From SHZI01 sp031409515 (GTDB taxonomy: Bacteria > Pseudomonadota > Gammaproteobacteria > Steroidobacterales > GCA-2729495): a DNA stretch of 64,000 bases. Position numbers and translations under genes: made by a program. Below are positions 14,880 through 24,567 of this stretch, piece by piece (within the stretch, counting starts at the first letter, position 1; every line of letters begins with the position of its first letter). The DNA is taken from positions 1-64,000 of the forward strand of contig JANNXJ010000037.1 in the NCBI GenBank assembly GCA_031409515.1. The letters run 5' to 3'. Under the pieces are notes generated by a model. It was not told the DNA's origin, did not search any database, and was given only the letters and a program-made list of their open reading frames with translations.

Positions 14880-16376
14880 TCAGTGAACGTAGCGGTAGTA
14901 CTCCACGCCCGCATCCTGGAAGCCGTGACCAACCTGTGAGCCGATGCGCTCGATGACGAATTCGCCGGCTGCAGCCAGCTTGAGGCCCGCCGGCACCGCT
15001 CCGTCCCGCAGGGCCAGGTATTGCTCCGCCGTGACGTCGATCGCCGGCCGCAGGGCCTCTTCCAGACGAATCCGCCGCGCCGCGCTCTCCCAGCCGGCAA
15101 CGATATCCAGGGGGATCGCGTCGGCGGCATTGCCGCTGCCATAGCCGATAGTCAGAAGTTCACGCCCGGCCAGATCGGTGCCGCGACTCACGGCATCCGC
15201 CAGGCCTGCTGCGAGCCAGGCCGGCAGCGCGCCGGTATAGAGGTTGCCGACTTCCCGCATCCACTCGGCGCCGAGTTCCATCTTGGCGTGGACGTGGGTC
15301 TGAAATGCGGCGCTCTGCCGGAAGACCTTGAGCACTGCCATGGTGAGCGGAAAGACCTCGTCCTGAATGCGCTCACTGACGGCCAGCAGGTTCAGCTCCG
15401 GCGCTGTGTTCATCTCCGCCAGCACCTCGCCGATCAGTACGCCAGCACCCCGGCAGTAGGCGGCCAGTTCCTCCTGATCTGGCACCCCACCCTGGGCCAG
15501 GGCGAACAGGTAGGCGACGCCAAACCCGGTTTCCGGCATCCGCGCGTACGGCCGATGGATGAAGATGGCTTCGAGCCTGCGCAGATAGGCGGCTGGGTCG
15601 AGACCGCGCCGGACGTACATGTCGTCGAGGGCGCGCCGGACTTCGTCCACATAGCAGTTCGTGGAGTAACGCCCGTTGTAAACCGGGATGTCGAAAGAAT
15701 CCGCGTGGCCGTTGAGCCGCCCGGTAAGCGGTTTGCGAAAATCGATGCCCCGGTACTCCGAGGCTGTGCCCGCGTGACGCAGGTTGATGGTGGCCAGCCG
15801 GGGTTTGGCCTCGAGCAGCATCGCCACGGCGCCGGCGCCCTGGGTAGGCTCGCCGCTGCTCCCCCGCTCATAAAGCGCCTTGTCGGAACAGACCACGACG
15901 GCGAGGCTGTCGTCGCCGTCCGTACTCAGGAAACGCACCGCGCTCTTCAGCGCGTAAATGCCCCCGAGGCAGGCGTGCTTGAACTCGGGAACTTCACAGT
16001 TACGGGCAATCGGTGGCAGGCCCAGGGCGCGCAGGGCCTCATCCAGCATGCCCTTGACGATGATGGCTCCCGCCGAATTGTCCGTGCTGGACTCCGTCCC
16101 CAGGGCCAGATAGCGGATGCGCGTCGGGTCTATGTCGTAGTTGCGGATGAGGCGGAGCACGGCGTTCGCCGCCATGGTGTAGACGCTCTGGTCTGGCCCC
16201 AGCAGCCGGAACCCGGAGCCCACCACGTGGCGGATCTTCTGCCAGTCCGCACCCGTCCACTCACACCATTTCTGGAGGTCCACCCGGTAGGGAGGCAGGT
16301 ACAGCGCCATGCCGCTGAGGCCTGGGTTACCGGCTGCGGCGTGGGGGGAAGCTGTGGGTTGCCTGGTTGTCGCCAT
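14880..16376 (-). CDS. mvaS: Hydroxymethylglutaryl-CoA synthase
   Basis: 498 residues. Catalytic residues are visible: E95 in LALGTESSTDN, C136 in EFKHACLGGIYAL, H274 in IFIHRPYARMP. It condenses acetyl-CoA with acetoacetyl-CoA, the first committed step toward mevalonate. About 40-100 residues longer than Gram-positive MvaS, with a non-conserved N-terminal 20. Convergent with the kinase gene, 2 bp between stops. It could alternatively belong to a polyketide beta-branching system, but no such genes are near and mvaD adjacency decides for mevalonate. Confidence 0.92.
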   Translation of the reverse strand: MATTRQPTASPHAAAGNPGLSGMALYLPPYRVDLQKWCEWTGADWQKIRHVVGSGFRLLGPDQSVYTMAANAVLRLIRNYDIDPTRIRYLALGTESSTDNSAGAIIVKGMLDEALRALGLPPIARNCEVPEFKHACLGGIYALKSAVRFLSTDGDDSLAVVVCSDKALYERGSSGEPTQGAGAVAMLLEAKPRLATINLRHAGTASEYRGIDFRKPLTGRLNGHADSFDIPVYNGRYSTNCYVDEVRRALDDMYVRRGLDPAAYLRRLEAIFIHRPYARMPETGFGVAYLFALAQGGVPDQEELAAYCRGAGVLIGEVLAEMNTAPELNLLAVSERIQDEVFPLTMAVLKVFRQSAAFQTHVHAKMELGAEWMREVGNLYTGALPAWLAAGLADAVSRGTDLAGRELLTIGYGSGNAADAIPLDIVAGWESAARRIRLEEALRPAIDVTAEQYLALRDGAVPAGLKLAAAGEFVIERIGSQVGHGFQDAGVEYYRYVH

Positions 16377-16426
16377 GCGCGTGCCGGGGGCCGCTGGGCG
16401 GGGCGATCAGCCCGCCGTCGCAGCCT

Positions 16427-16960
16427 TCATTGCACGGTGATGGTGATGGGAACGGAGAGCACCGGCGGGTTGTGAGGGACGTGGTTGCTGTCACCCAGCA
16501 AGAGCTGCAGCGTGTGCTGGCCAGGCGGCAGCGTGATTTCCGCTTCCGTCTGCGCCTGACCGAAATGCAGATGCTGCGCGTCCTTCGGCAGCGGCTGTCC
16601 CAGGTCCGGCGCCGGCACATCGACGAGGAGGTGATGGTGACCCGAATTGGGGGTCGGATCGCCGGCAGGGGCCAGGACCATGCCCTGCAGGTCGAAGACC
16701 ACCTTGACCGGCGAACTGACGACAGCCCCGTTCGCCGGGGAAAGAATCGCCACACTGGCCCCCTCCGGCGACGGATTGCGGGGGACGGGCGCGGCGGCGT
16801 CTGCGGGCGCTGCCGGGGGCTCGGCTGCCTGAGGCGCCGGCAGCGTGGCAGCCGGAGACTCTGCAGGGGTTCCGGCCGCAGGGGCAGGCGGCTTGCCGCA
16901 GGCGGTCAGGCAGAGCCCGAGCACCGCGACGGACAACAGGGTACGGGAGGGCTTTTTCAT
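16427..16960 (-). CDS. DUF4399 lipoprotein
   Basis: 177 residues. Signal MKKPSRTLLSVAVLGLCLTAC gives a lipobox (LTAC). A Pro/Ala linker (about 22-70) leads to a DUF4399 beta domain (NSGHHHLLVDVP, LGDSNHVPH) with clustered histidines that could bind metal. Probably tethered to a periplasmic membrane face. Function unknown. Confidence 0.8.
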   Translation of the reverse strand: MKKPSRTLLSVAVLGLCLTACGKPPAPAAGTPAESPAATLPAPQAAEPPAAPADAAAPVPRNPSPEGASVAILSPANGAVVSSPVKVVFDLQGMVLAPAGDPTPNSGHHHLLVDVPAPDLGQPLPKDAQHLHFGQAQTEAEITLPPGQHTLQLLLGDSNHVPHNPPVLSVPITITVQ

Positions 16961-16969
16961 GCGCAGATA

Positions 16970-19459
16970 CTAACCGACCAACCCCGCGGTGTCATGAAGC
17001 GGCAATGCTGCCGGACGGGCCACCCGCCGCAATTCCGATGGCTCGAAGTCGTCAACAGCCGTCAGGGCCAGCACCGTCGCGTCGAACTCCTGCAGCAACC
17101 GCGCTTCGTCCGCCGTGATGACCCCGCGGGCCTGCGCCTGCTCCAGGCGGTCGTGCACGGCACCCGGCTCCACCAGCCCGGCCCGCATCGCATCCCGCAC
17201 TTTCAGTTCCACAGGCGCGAGCCGGTCTGCCGTTTCCAGGGCTACCTGCAGCTGGCCCAGGGGCGAGTCGGGCTGGCGGGCCGCGAAAATGCCGGCGCAC
17301 AGCCGGTTCCGGGTCTCGGTGGGCCGGGTAATCAGTGCGACCACCTCGCTGCCCAGTTCGTCGCCCGGGGCGGAGTACATGCGTCCCCGCGGGAAGATGC
17401 AGACCCGGAGCACTCCAGCCACGAACCGGTTCGGAAAGTTCCGGAGAAAGCCGTGCAACTGTTCCTGGGCCTGGTAGAGGAGGGTGCGGCAGGCCCATTC
17501 CACCAGAGGCAGGTCGCTCGCCTGCCTGCCCTGGTTATCGAAATGCTTCAGCACCATGCTGGCCAGATACATGCTGCTGAACACATCGCCAAGCCGGGCC
17601 GACAGGGCCTCCTTGCGCTTCAGCTGGCCGCCGAGCACGAGCATGGCTACATCGGCTGCCAGGGCGAAGGCCGCGCTGTAGCGATTTACATGCTGGAAGT
17701 ACCGGGCGGTCGGCCCGTCCAACGGCGCGCTGCTGGCCTGCGCGTTGGTCAGCGCCAGCACGAAAGAGCGTGCGGCATTGCTGATGGCGAAGCCAATGTG
17801 CCCGAACAGGTAGCGATCGAAATCCCGCAGTCCGCGGTTGAAGTCCGGGTCCTTCGCGGCCTCCATCTCCTTCAGCACGAAGGGATGACAGCGGATGGCG
17901 CCCTGCCCGAAGATGATCAGGCTGCGGGTCAGTATGTTGGCACCCTCGACGGTGATCGCGATCGGCACGCCCTGATAGCCGCGGGCCAGGTAGTTTGAGG
18001 GCCCGAGCATGATGCCCTTCCCGCCGTGGACATCCATGGAGTCATTGACGACTTTGCGCGCGAGCTCCGTGCAGTGGTACTTGAGAACAGCGGACGGCAC
18101 CGAGGGTTTCTCGCCCCGGGCGATCGCCGTTGATGTCACCGTCATGCCCGCATTGATGATGTAGGTGTACCCGGCGATGCGCGCCAGGGCCTCGCCGACG
18201 CCCTCGAACTCGCAGACCGGCACGTTGAACTGCTTGCGCAGGCGCGCGTAGGCGCCGGTCGCATAGACGACGGCTTTGCTGCCACCCATGGCGCTCGCTG
18301 GCAGCGTGATGCCCCGGCCGGCCGAGAGCTGCTCGACCAGCATCTTCCAGCCCTGGCCCGCCCGGTCCGGCCCGCCAATGATGGCGTCGAGGGGCACGAA
18401 CACGTCCCGGCCCCGGGTGGGTCCGTTCTGGAACGGGATATTCAGGGGAAAGTGCCGGCGACCGATCTCAACGCCCGGGGTCCGCACCGGAATCAATGCG
18501 GCGGTGATGCCGCGTTCTGTTTCCTCGCCAATCAGGTGGTCCGGATCGGAGAGCTTGAAGGCGAGTCCCACCAGGGTGGCCACGGGCGCCAGCGTGATGT
18601 AGCGCTTGTCCCAGTTCAGGCGGATCCCGACGATCTCCTGGCCCTGCCACATGCCCCGGCACACGACACCCCGATCGGGAATCGACGCCGCATCCGAGCC
18701 GACGCGGGGACCCGTGAGCGCAAAGCAGGGGATCTCTTCGCCGGTAGCCAGCCGCGGCAGGTAGCGTTCCCGCTGCTCTTCCGTGCCGTAATGGAGCAGG
18801 AGTTCCGCCGGTCCGAGAGAGTTCGGCACACCGACGGTGGACGAGACAACGGCGCTGCGACTCGACAGCTTGGCCAGCACAGCTGCGACGGCAATCGGTG
18901 AGAACTCCAGTCCGCCATAGCGCTTCGGGATGATCATCGCGAAGAAGCGGTTCTGCTTGATGAAGGCCCAGACGTGCGGGGGCATATCAGCAAGTTCGTG
19001 GGTGATCTGCCAGTCATCGGAGATGCGACAGAGCTCTTCCGTCGGGCCATCGAGAAAGGCCTGCTCTTCGGCTGTGAGCTTCGGCGGCGGCAGGGCCATG
19101 AGCTTGCCCCAGTCGGGCAGGCCCGTGAACAGTTCGCCGTCCCAGCCCACCGTGCCGGCCTCGAGGGCCTCCCGCTCGGTGTCGGACAGACTCGGCACTA
19201 CCGTGCGGTAGAACCGCAGCAGCGGCAGGGTGATCCGTTCCCGGCGGAAACCCGTCGAGTTAAGGACCACGAGCCCCGCATACAGCACCCAGAGAACCAG
19301 CTTCCAGGCCAGCCAGCCGGGTCCGAACAGGGAATAGACGACCAGGGCGAACCCCAGGACGAGCGTGGAGGTGGGGAGATCGATGCGCCGGTAGGCAAGC
19401 GCAATGCCGACGCTCAGCAGTGCGGCCGTCCAGAATAGCCAGATCAGGAAATCAGCCAT
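16970..19459 (-). CDS. fadE: Acyl-CoA dehydrogenase FadE
   Basis: 829 residues from the ATG at 19459, with GAGG upstream; a TTG two codons earlier is also possible. Two N-terminal membrane segments (about 5-60), then the acyl-CoA dehydrogenase core (CFALTGPRVGSDAASIPD, SAGRGITLPASAMGG, MDVHGGKGIMLGPSNYLARGY) and the DUF1974 C-terminal part, as in E. coli FadE. First oxidation of fatty-acid beta-oxidation at the inner membrane. No other fad gene lies beside it. Confidence 0.92.
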   Translation of the reverse strand: MADFLIWLFWTAALLSVGIALAYRRIDLPTSTLVLGFALVVYSLFGPGWLAWKLVLWVLYAGLVVLNSTGFRRERITLPLLRFYRTVVPSLSDTEREALEAGTVGWDGELFTGLPDWGKLMALPPPKLTAEEQAFLDGPTEELCRISDDWQITHELADMPPHVWAFIKQNRFFAMIIPKRYGGLEFSPIAVAAVLAKLSSRSAVVSSTVGVPNSLGPAELLLHYGTEEQRERYLPRLATGEEIPCFALTGPRVGSDAASIPDRGVVCRGMWQGQEIVGIRLNWDKRYITLAPVATLVGLAFKLSDPDHLIGEETERGITAALIPVRTPGVEIGRRHFPLNIPFQNGPTRGRDVFVPLDAIIGGPDRAGQGWKMLVEQLSAGRGITLPASAMGGSKAVVYATGAYARLRKQFNVPVCEFEGVGEALARIAGYTYIINAGMTVTSTAIARGEKPSVPSAVLKYHCTELARKVVNDSMDVHGGKGIMLGPSNYLARGYQGVPIAITVEGANILTRSLIIFGQGAIRCHPFVLKEMEAAKDPDFNRGLRDFDRYLFGHIGFAISNAARSFVLALTNAQASSAPLDGPTARYFQHVNRYSAAFALAADVAMLVLGGQLKRKEALSARLGDVFSSMYLASMVLKHFDNQGRQASDLPLVEWACRTLLYQAQEQLHGFLRNFPNRFVAGVLRVCIFPRGRMYSAPGDELGSEVVALITRPTETRNRLCAGIFAARQPDSPLGQLQVALETADRLAPVELKVRDAMRAGLVEPGAVHDRLEQAQARGVITADEARLLQEFDATVLALTAVDDFEPSELRRVARPAALPLHDTAGLVG

Positions 19460-19511
19460 GGCCAAAGCCCTCAGGATGGGCCTTGACTATAAACCAGAGG
19501 GGGCGGGGCTT

Positions 19512-19580
19512 GTAGGAGCGCCTTTAGGCGCGATGCCGCGAGAGATCGCGCCTAAAGGCGCTCCTACAAGGCGCTCCTAC
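19512..19580. repeat. REP-like palindrome pair
   Basis: GTAGGAGCGCCTTTAGGCGC starting at 19512, its inverse ending at 19567, and a further half unit (GCGCTCCTAC) to 19580. Lies between the fadE 5' end and the mdh 3' end. The mdh stop is a separate TAA. Confidence 0.9.
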
Positions 19581-19587
19581 AAGGCGT

Positions 19588-20565
19588 TTAGAGCAGCGCG
19601 GCGATCGCGTCCCGCTCCTGGCGCAGCTCGTCCTCCGTGGCCTTCAGCCGTTCCCGGCTGAAGTCACTGATGGCGAGGCCATCCACGATCTCGTACTTGC
19701 CCCTGGCGCAGCGGACCGGATAGGAAAAGATGATGCCTTCCTTGATGCCATAGCTCCCGTCGGATGGCACGGCCATGCTCACCCAGTCGTCGCCGGGGGT
19801 GCCGAGGACCCAGTCCCGGACATGGTCGATAGCGGCCGAGGCTGCGGACGCAGCGCTGGACAGGCCCCGGGCCTTGATGATGGCGGCGCCCCGCTGCTGC
19901 ACGGTCGGAATGAACTCGTCCTTCACCCACTTGGCGTCGACCAGTTCGCTGGCCCGGCGTTCGTTGACCAGCGCCTGGCTGATGTCCGGGTACTGGGTGG
20001 CGGAATGGTTACCCCAGATGGTCATGCGGCTGATCTGGCTGACGTGGGTGCCGGTCTTGGTCGCCAGCTGCGCCAGGGCCCGGTTGTGGTCCAGGCGGGT
20101 CATTGCGGTGAAATTGGCGGGATTCAGGCTGGGTGCGTTGCTCTGGGCGATCAGGGCATTGGTATTGGCCGGATTGCCGACCACCAGCACCTTGACCTGC
20201 CGGCTCGCGTGTTCGTTCAGCGCCTTGCCCTGGACGGAAAAGATCTTGGCGTTGTCCCGCAGCAGATCGGCGCGCTCCATGCCAGGACCCCGGGGTTTCG
20301 CGCCAACCAGCAACGCGTAATCGGTGTCCTTGAAGGCGACGTTGGCCTGATCCGTAGCGATCACCCCCTGGAGAGTCGGAAAGGCGCAGTCTTCCAGTTC
20401 CATGGCCACGCCGTTCAGGGCCGCCAGAGCCGGCGTGATCTCCAGCAGCTGCAGGATCACCGGCTGGTTGGGGCCCAGCAACTGCCCGGAGGCAATGCGG
20501 AAGGCCAGTTGGTAGCCGATCTGGCCGGCGGCGCCGGTAATGGTGACTCTCGCAGCTTTGTGCAT
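19588..20565 (-). CDS. mdh: Malate dehydrogenase
   Basis: 325 residues. Dinucleotide motif TGAAGQIGYQLAFRIASG, GPGMERADLL, VVGNPANTNALI, RLDHNRA and catalytic His in IWGNHSATQYPD. This is the long, LDH-like cytoplasmic MDH subgroup of many beta/gammaproteobacteria, distinct from the 312-residue E. coli type. NAD-linked oxidation of malate in the TCA cycle. TAGAAT about 40 bp upstream on the minus strand may be its -10 box. Confidence 0.95.
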   Translation of the reverse strand: MHKAARVTITGAAGQIGYQLAFRIASGQLLGPNQPVILQLLEITPALAALNGVAMELEDCAFPTLQGVIATDQANVAFKDTDYALLVGAKPRGPGMERADLLRDNAKIFSVQGKALNEHASRQVKVLVVGNPANTNALIAQSNAPSLNPANFTAMTRLDHNRALAQLATKTGTHVSQISRMTIWGNHSATQYPDISQALVNERRASELVDAKWVKDEFIPTVQQRGAAIIKARGLSSAASAASAAIDHVRDWVLGTPGDDWVSMAVPSDGSYGIKEGIIFSYPVRCARGKYEIVDGLAISDFSRERLKATEDELRQERDAIAALL

Positions 20566-20637
20566 GGCCGGTCCTGAGGGTGCGGGGGCGCGGATTCTAA
20601 CCGGCGAGCGGCGGGCAGGCTACCGGGGTGGCCACTT

Positions 20638-20693
20638 GTAGGAGCGCCTTTAGGCGCGATTCCATTGTTGATCGCGCCTAAAGGCGCTCCTAC
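20638..20693. repeat. REP-like palindrome pair
   Basis: GTAGGAGCGCCTTTAGGCGC at 20638 and its inverse ending at 20693. The right arm's TAG is the stop codon of the leftward gene ending at 20690. Confidence 0.9.
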
Positions 20694-21034
20694 TTGTTGG
20701 CTGCCTTGAAGGCCCGGAGCTGCTCATTGAACTCCAGGGCTTCGGCTTCCATGGCATCCACCGCGGCGTTGTACTTCTGGACGTGCATGGTTTTCAGTTC
20801 GGGGGTTTGCTGCTCCAGGGGCAGGGCGGCGAATTCAGCGTCGATACAGGCGGTGTACGCCTCCATAGCGGCCAGATACTTCTTCACCGCAGCGCTCGCC
20901 GCGGTAATTTCTTCCTGCGTGGCGCTCTTGCCGTCGGGCAGCTTGATCTTCTGCGGGTAGTCGCAGGCCGCCTGGGCCAGTGGCGCCAGACTGAAGGCCA
21001 GAACCAGAAGGGTGATGGAAAGCGGCATACGCAT
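20690..21034 (-). CDS. Hypothetical exported protein
   Basis: 114 residues. Signal peptide MRMPLSITLLVLAFSLAPLAQA with an AQA cleavage site. The mature part is helical and Lys/Glu/Ala-rich, with two Cys (positions about 24 and 62) that could form a disulphide. Probably periplasmic. No family recognised. Ends inside a REP-like repeat. Confidence 0.7.
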   Translation of the reverse strand: MRMPLSITLLVLAFSLAPLAQAACDYPQKIKLPDGKSATQEEITAASAAVKKYLAAMEAYTACIDAEFAALPLEQQTPELKTMHVQKYNAAVDAMEAEALEFNEQLRAFKAANK

Positions 21035-21077
21035 GGACTGGGCTCCGGTGTGAGGGTGGGCAAATTATGCCGCAGAC

Positions 21078-23168
21078 TCAGCGTCTTGCGAACAGGGGTC
21101 GATAGCGGCCTGCGCCCCCGGCCTGATCTCGCAGCAGGTCGCGAAAATCGTCCGCCGCCATCGCCCGTCCGAAGAGGGTTCCCTGGGCGTAGTCGCAGTT
21201 CAGGGCCCGCAGAAAACGCAACTGGTCCTCGGTCTCGACGCCTTCCGCTACCACCTCCAGTTTTAGGCTGTGGCCCATCTCGATGATCATGGAGACGATC
21301 GTGGCCTGGTCGTGGTTAGTGGTGGCATTGCGCACGAAGGACTGGTCGATCTTGAGGGTGGAAATGGGAAACTGCTGAAGGGCGCTGAGCGACGAATACC
21401 CCGTGCCGAAGTCATCGATGGCCAGCTGCAGCCCCATGTTGTGCAACTCATCAAGCAGCCGGAGGGTGCGCTTGGGGTCTTCCATCAATGTGGTCTCGGT
21501 GATCTCAAGTTCCAGGTTGGCGGGCAAGACGCCATGCTTGCCGTAGATCTCCTGCACCCGGCTGATGAAGTCGCGCTGCTTGAGCTGGCGCAGGGAAAGG
21601 TTCACCGCTACCCGTCCTGGATTGACCGGGGTCATCTGCCACCGGTGGTAGTCACTGCAGACGCGGTCGAGGACCCACTCGCCGATCTGCAGGATCATGT
21701 TGCTTTCTTCCGCCAGCGGGATGAATTCGGACGGCAGCACGATGCCCCGGTCCGTCAGCTCCCAGCGGACCAGTGCCTCGGCACCAGCGATCGAGCCGTC
21801 CCGCAGGTCAATCTTCGGCTGATAGTGCACCCGCAGTTCATTTTTCTCAAAAGCTTTACGCAGGCGGCTTTTCAGCATCAGCCGCTCGACGGTCGCCGCG
21901 TTCATGTCGGCGTGATAGACGTCGAGGGCGCCGCCGCCCTGGCGCTTGGCCCGGTACAGCGCCGCATCGGCGTTCCGAATCAGATCGATGACGTTGTTGC
22001 CGTCACCGGGATACAGCGCCACGCCTGCGCTGGTGGTCATATAGAGCTGATGGCCCTGATAGTGCAGCGGCTCGGCAATGGTTTCCTGCAGCAGGCGCGT
22101 GGTGGCCACGACCTCGGCCCGCAGGTTGCGCGCCGGGTCCAGGTTGTCGAGGATCACGCCGAATTCGTCCCCGGCCAGCCGGCCGACGACGGAAGAGTCG
22201 GGGAGAATGCCGCGCAACCGGTCCGTCAGGGTCTCGAGGCAGAGATCCCCGGCCGTGTGACCGAAGGTATCGTTGATCTCCTTGAACTTGTCGACGTCGA
22301 GGTAGATCAGCGCAAGACGGTGGTCGCCCCGCCGCGCCCGGGCGATTGCCCGCTGGAGCAGGTGCTGGAACTGCATCCGGTTCGGCACCTTGGTCAGTGC
22401 GTCGATGCGCGCCAGGTAGCGGATGCGCTGCTCGGCAACCTTGCGCTCGCTGATGTTGCGGGCTGTCAGCACGTAGCCCTGGGCGCCCGGCTCGTCCGCC
22501 ACGATCTCGGCTGCGGTGTACGCCACGGGGACCTCTTCCCCGGCTCCGTTCAGGAAGGCAGTTTCGCGGGTTCGGGCCAGCGGGTCTGACAACGTGAAGC
22601 CGCTCCGCTGGCCTGGGGCGACGAGGTTGACGAGGGGCTGGCCGCGCAGCTCCGCGGCGGCCTGGCCCAGCAGCCGTTCAGCGGCGGGGTTCACCCGGGC
22701 AATGGCGCCGTCCAGGCGGGTGACCACGACGGCATCGCTCATGCTGGCAATGACCTGGCTCAGGTAGTCCCGGGAACCTGCCGCCGTTCGCAGGCTGAGC
22801 CGCAGGCGCTCGAGAGCCTGCGCGAGGACGCCAACCTCGGCCGGATCGCTGCTGCTGAAGTCCGCGCTGAGGTTGCCCTGGATCAGTTTCTCCACGGCCG
22901 CGGTGAGCTCCCCGGCCGCCTGCTGGCGCCGGGCCAGACGCGTCCGCAGCACGAGGACCAGGATGACCAGCGCGACGAGCAGGCCCAGCAGCAGGACCAG
23001 GAGGACCAGCGGCGTGGTGGAGGCGGTGTCAGCTGCCGTGCTGGCAACCACTACATCAAGGCTTGGGCGGGGCTGCATTATTGTTGCTATTCGGCCCTCG
23101 AAGGCCTCTAGCATGACAATGCCCGTCCGCCTGGACAAGCGCGTCCCGACGGGCGCCTTCGCCGCCAT
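21078..23168 (-). CDS. Membrane GGDEF/EAL protein with PAS domain
   Basis: About 696 residues from the ATG at 23168; ATGs at 23114 and 23078 are alternatives, and the last begins closest to the membrane segment (TTPLVLLVLLLGLLVALVIL). A HAMP-like linker and a PAS domain (about 140-250) follow. GGDEF domain has RLAGDEFGV (AGDEF, an accepted active variant); the EAL domain has EALVRW, DDFGTGYSSL and ETTLMED, all intact. It probably makes or degrades cyclic di-GMP at the inner membrane, with phosphodiesterase more likely. Divergent from the receiver fusion gene. Confidence 0.88.
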   Translation of the reverse strand: MAAKAPVGTRLSRRTGIVMLEAFEGRIATIMQPRPSLDVVVASTAADTASTTPLVLLVLLLGLLVALVILVLVLRTRLARRQQAAGELTAAVEKLIQGNLSADFSSSDPAEVGVLAQALERLRLSLRTAAGSRDYLSQVIASMSDAVVVTRLDGAIARVNPAAERLLGQAAAELRGQPLVNLVAPGQRSGFTLSDPLARTRETAFLNGAGEEVPVAYTAAEIVADEPGAQGYVLTARNISERKVAEQRIRYLARIDALTKVPNRMQFQHLLQRAIARARRGDHRLALIYLDVDKFKEINDTFGHTAGDLCLETLTDRLRGILPDSSVVGRLAGDEFGVILDNLDPARNLRAEVVATTRLLQETIAEPLHYQGHQLYMTTSAGVALYPGDGNNVIDLIRNADAALYRAKRQGGGALDVYHADMNAATVERLMLKSRLRKAFEKNELRVHYQPKIDLRDGSIAGAEALVRWELTDRGIVLPSEFIPLAEESNMILQIGEWVLDRVCSDYHRWQMTPVNPGRVAVNLSLRQLKQRDFISRVQEIYGKHGVLPANLELEITETTLMEDPKRTLRLLDELHNMGLQLAIDDFGTGYSSLSALQQFPISTLKIDQSFVRNATTNHDQATIVSMIIEMGHSLKLEVVAEGVETEDQLRFLRALNCDYAQGTLFGRAMAADDFRDLLRDQAGGAGRYRPLFARR

Positions 23169-23229
23169 CAGTCCCAACTGTGTCCCGGCACACGTCCAAC
23201 CCGGCGCAGGCGGGGTTTAGAATGGCTCC

Positions 23230-24567
23230 GTGGCCCAGAGAAGCGCGTTGATCGTTGACGATTCCCGGACTGCCCGCGAAGGGCTCCGGCGCATGCTGGC
23301 CGACCACGAACTCCGGGTGGAAACCGCCGAATCCGCCGAAGCGGCCCTCGAGTTCCTGGTCCTCCATCGCCCCGACGTCATCTTCATGGACCACATGATG
23401 CCGGGCATGGATGGCTTCCAGGCCGTCAAGGCCATCAAGGAAAATCCGGCGACGGCGACCATCCCCGTGATGATGTACACCTCCCAGTCGGGTGAGCTCT
23501 ATGTGGGGCAGGCCCGGGCTCTCGGTGCTGTCGGGGTCCTGCCCAAGCAGATCAAGCCCGTCGAGGTCCGGGAGGTGCTCCGGTCCCTGCACCTGTTGCC
23601 GGGCGATGTGCCGCCCTCTCCTGCCCGGCGCGCCGGCGACCAGGGCGTGCTGCCCGGGGTGGAGTCCGTCAATGCCCCGGCGGACTGGTCGGACCTGCAT
23701 CGCTGGCTGCAGGAAATGCTCGTCGACCATAACCGTGCGTTGCGGGCTGATCTTGAAGCCACCGTCAGCCGCGCCCTGGGCGATCACCTGCCGACGGCGA
23801 TCGCCGGGGGAAAGTCACCCCGACCGCGGACCCCGTTCTGGCCGGCCGGCGCGCTGATCACCACGCTGGCCGTCGTGGCCGCCACGTTTGTCTGGCTCCA
23901 TCTGGACTCCGAGGCGAAGTGGCGTGCGGCCACCCGGCAGAACCTCGGCCTGCTCGCCGAACTGAACGCCCGCCGCGCGGGCGACGTGGTGGAGGCCACT
24001 GCCGAGGTTGCCCGCCGGGGCCAGCCGGCGGGCCCCAGCCCGGCCTGGTCGACCGACGTGGCGGCGGCGCTCGAGTGGAGCGTCAATCAGGGCGCCAGTT
24101 ACCCTCCCGAGGCTCTGCCCTTCGACGATGCGCAGCTGCTCAGGCTCACCGGCCTGCTCGACCGGCTGCGCGCACTGGATTTCCGCGGCACGGTTCGGCT
24201 GGAGGGGCACGTTGGCGACTTCTGCATGCGGCGGGCGCGGGATGCATCCTGGGAAATGGCGCCCGACGACCTGCAGGTTGCGCGCTGCGACCGGATCGGC
24301 CTGTTGCCTGAAGAAGCCCGCGCAGAGTCAGCGCGGCAGACAGTGGCTTTCGCCAACTATCTGGCTGAGCTGGCCGCGAGCGGCGGGCCCATCAGTGTGG
24401 AGTTCGAGCCCCTCGGCAATACCAGGCCCCTCGTTCCCTACCCAGGCCTCGCGACCGAGGTCACTGCCGGGGAGTGGAACCGGGTGGCGCGACAAAACCA
24501 GCGGGTGGAGGTCAGATTCTCGCCGCAGCCAGCAGCAGCTGCCCAGCCCCAGGCTGGCGGCTCATGA
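23230..24567 (+). CDS. Receiver domain fused to membrane segment and OmpA-like domain
   Basis: 445 residues, GTG start. Residues 1-120 are a CheY-like receiver (LIVDDS, phospho-acceptor D in DVIFMDHMMPGMDG, MMYTSQ, K in LPKQIKP). A linker, one membrane segment (about 200-220, GALITTLAVVAATFVWL) and a C-terminal part reminiscent of OmpA peptidoglycan-binding domains (VRLEGHVGDFC, ARQTVAFANYL, NQRVEVRFSP) follow. A cytoplasmic receiver joined to a periplasmic wall-binding part is unusual. TAGAAT ends six bases before the GTG, suggesting a leaderless mRNA. The next gene overlaps its stop. Confidence 0.75.
   Translation: MAQRSALIVDDSRTAREGLRRMLADHELRVETAESAEAALEFLVLHRPDVIFMDHMMPGMDGFQAVKAIKENPATATIPVMMYTSQSGELYVGQARALGAVGVLPKQIKPVEVREVLRSLHLLPGDVPPSPARRAGDQGVLPGVESVNAPADWSDLHRWLQEMLVDHNRALRADLEATVSRALGDHLPTAIAGGKSPRPRTPFWPAGALITTLAVVAATFVWLHLDSEAKWRAATRQNLGLLAELNARRAGDVVEATAEVARRGQPAGPSPAWSTDVAAALEWSVNQGASYPPEALPFDDAQLLRLTGLLDRLRALDFRGTVRLEGHVGDFCMRRARDASWEMAPDDLQVARCDRIGLLPEEARAESARQTVAFANYLAELAASGGPISVEFEPLGNTRPLVPYPGLATEVTAGEWNRVARQNQRVEVRFSPQPAAAAQPQAGGS

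Noticed and set aside
14880..16376. Polyketide beta-branching HMG synthase
   Set aside because: No polyketide or acyl-carrier genes nearby; adjacency to mvaD and the kinase favours mevalonate.
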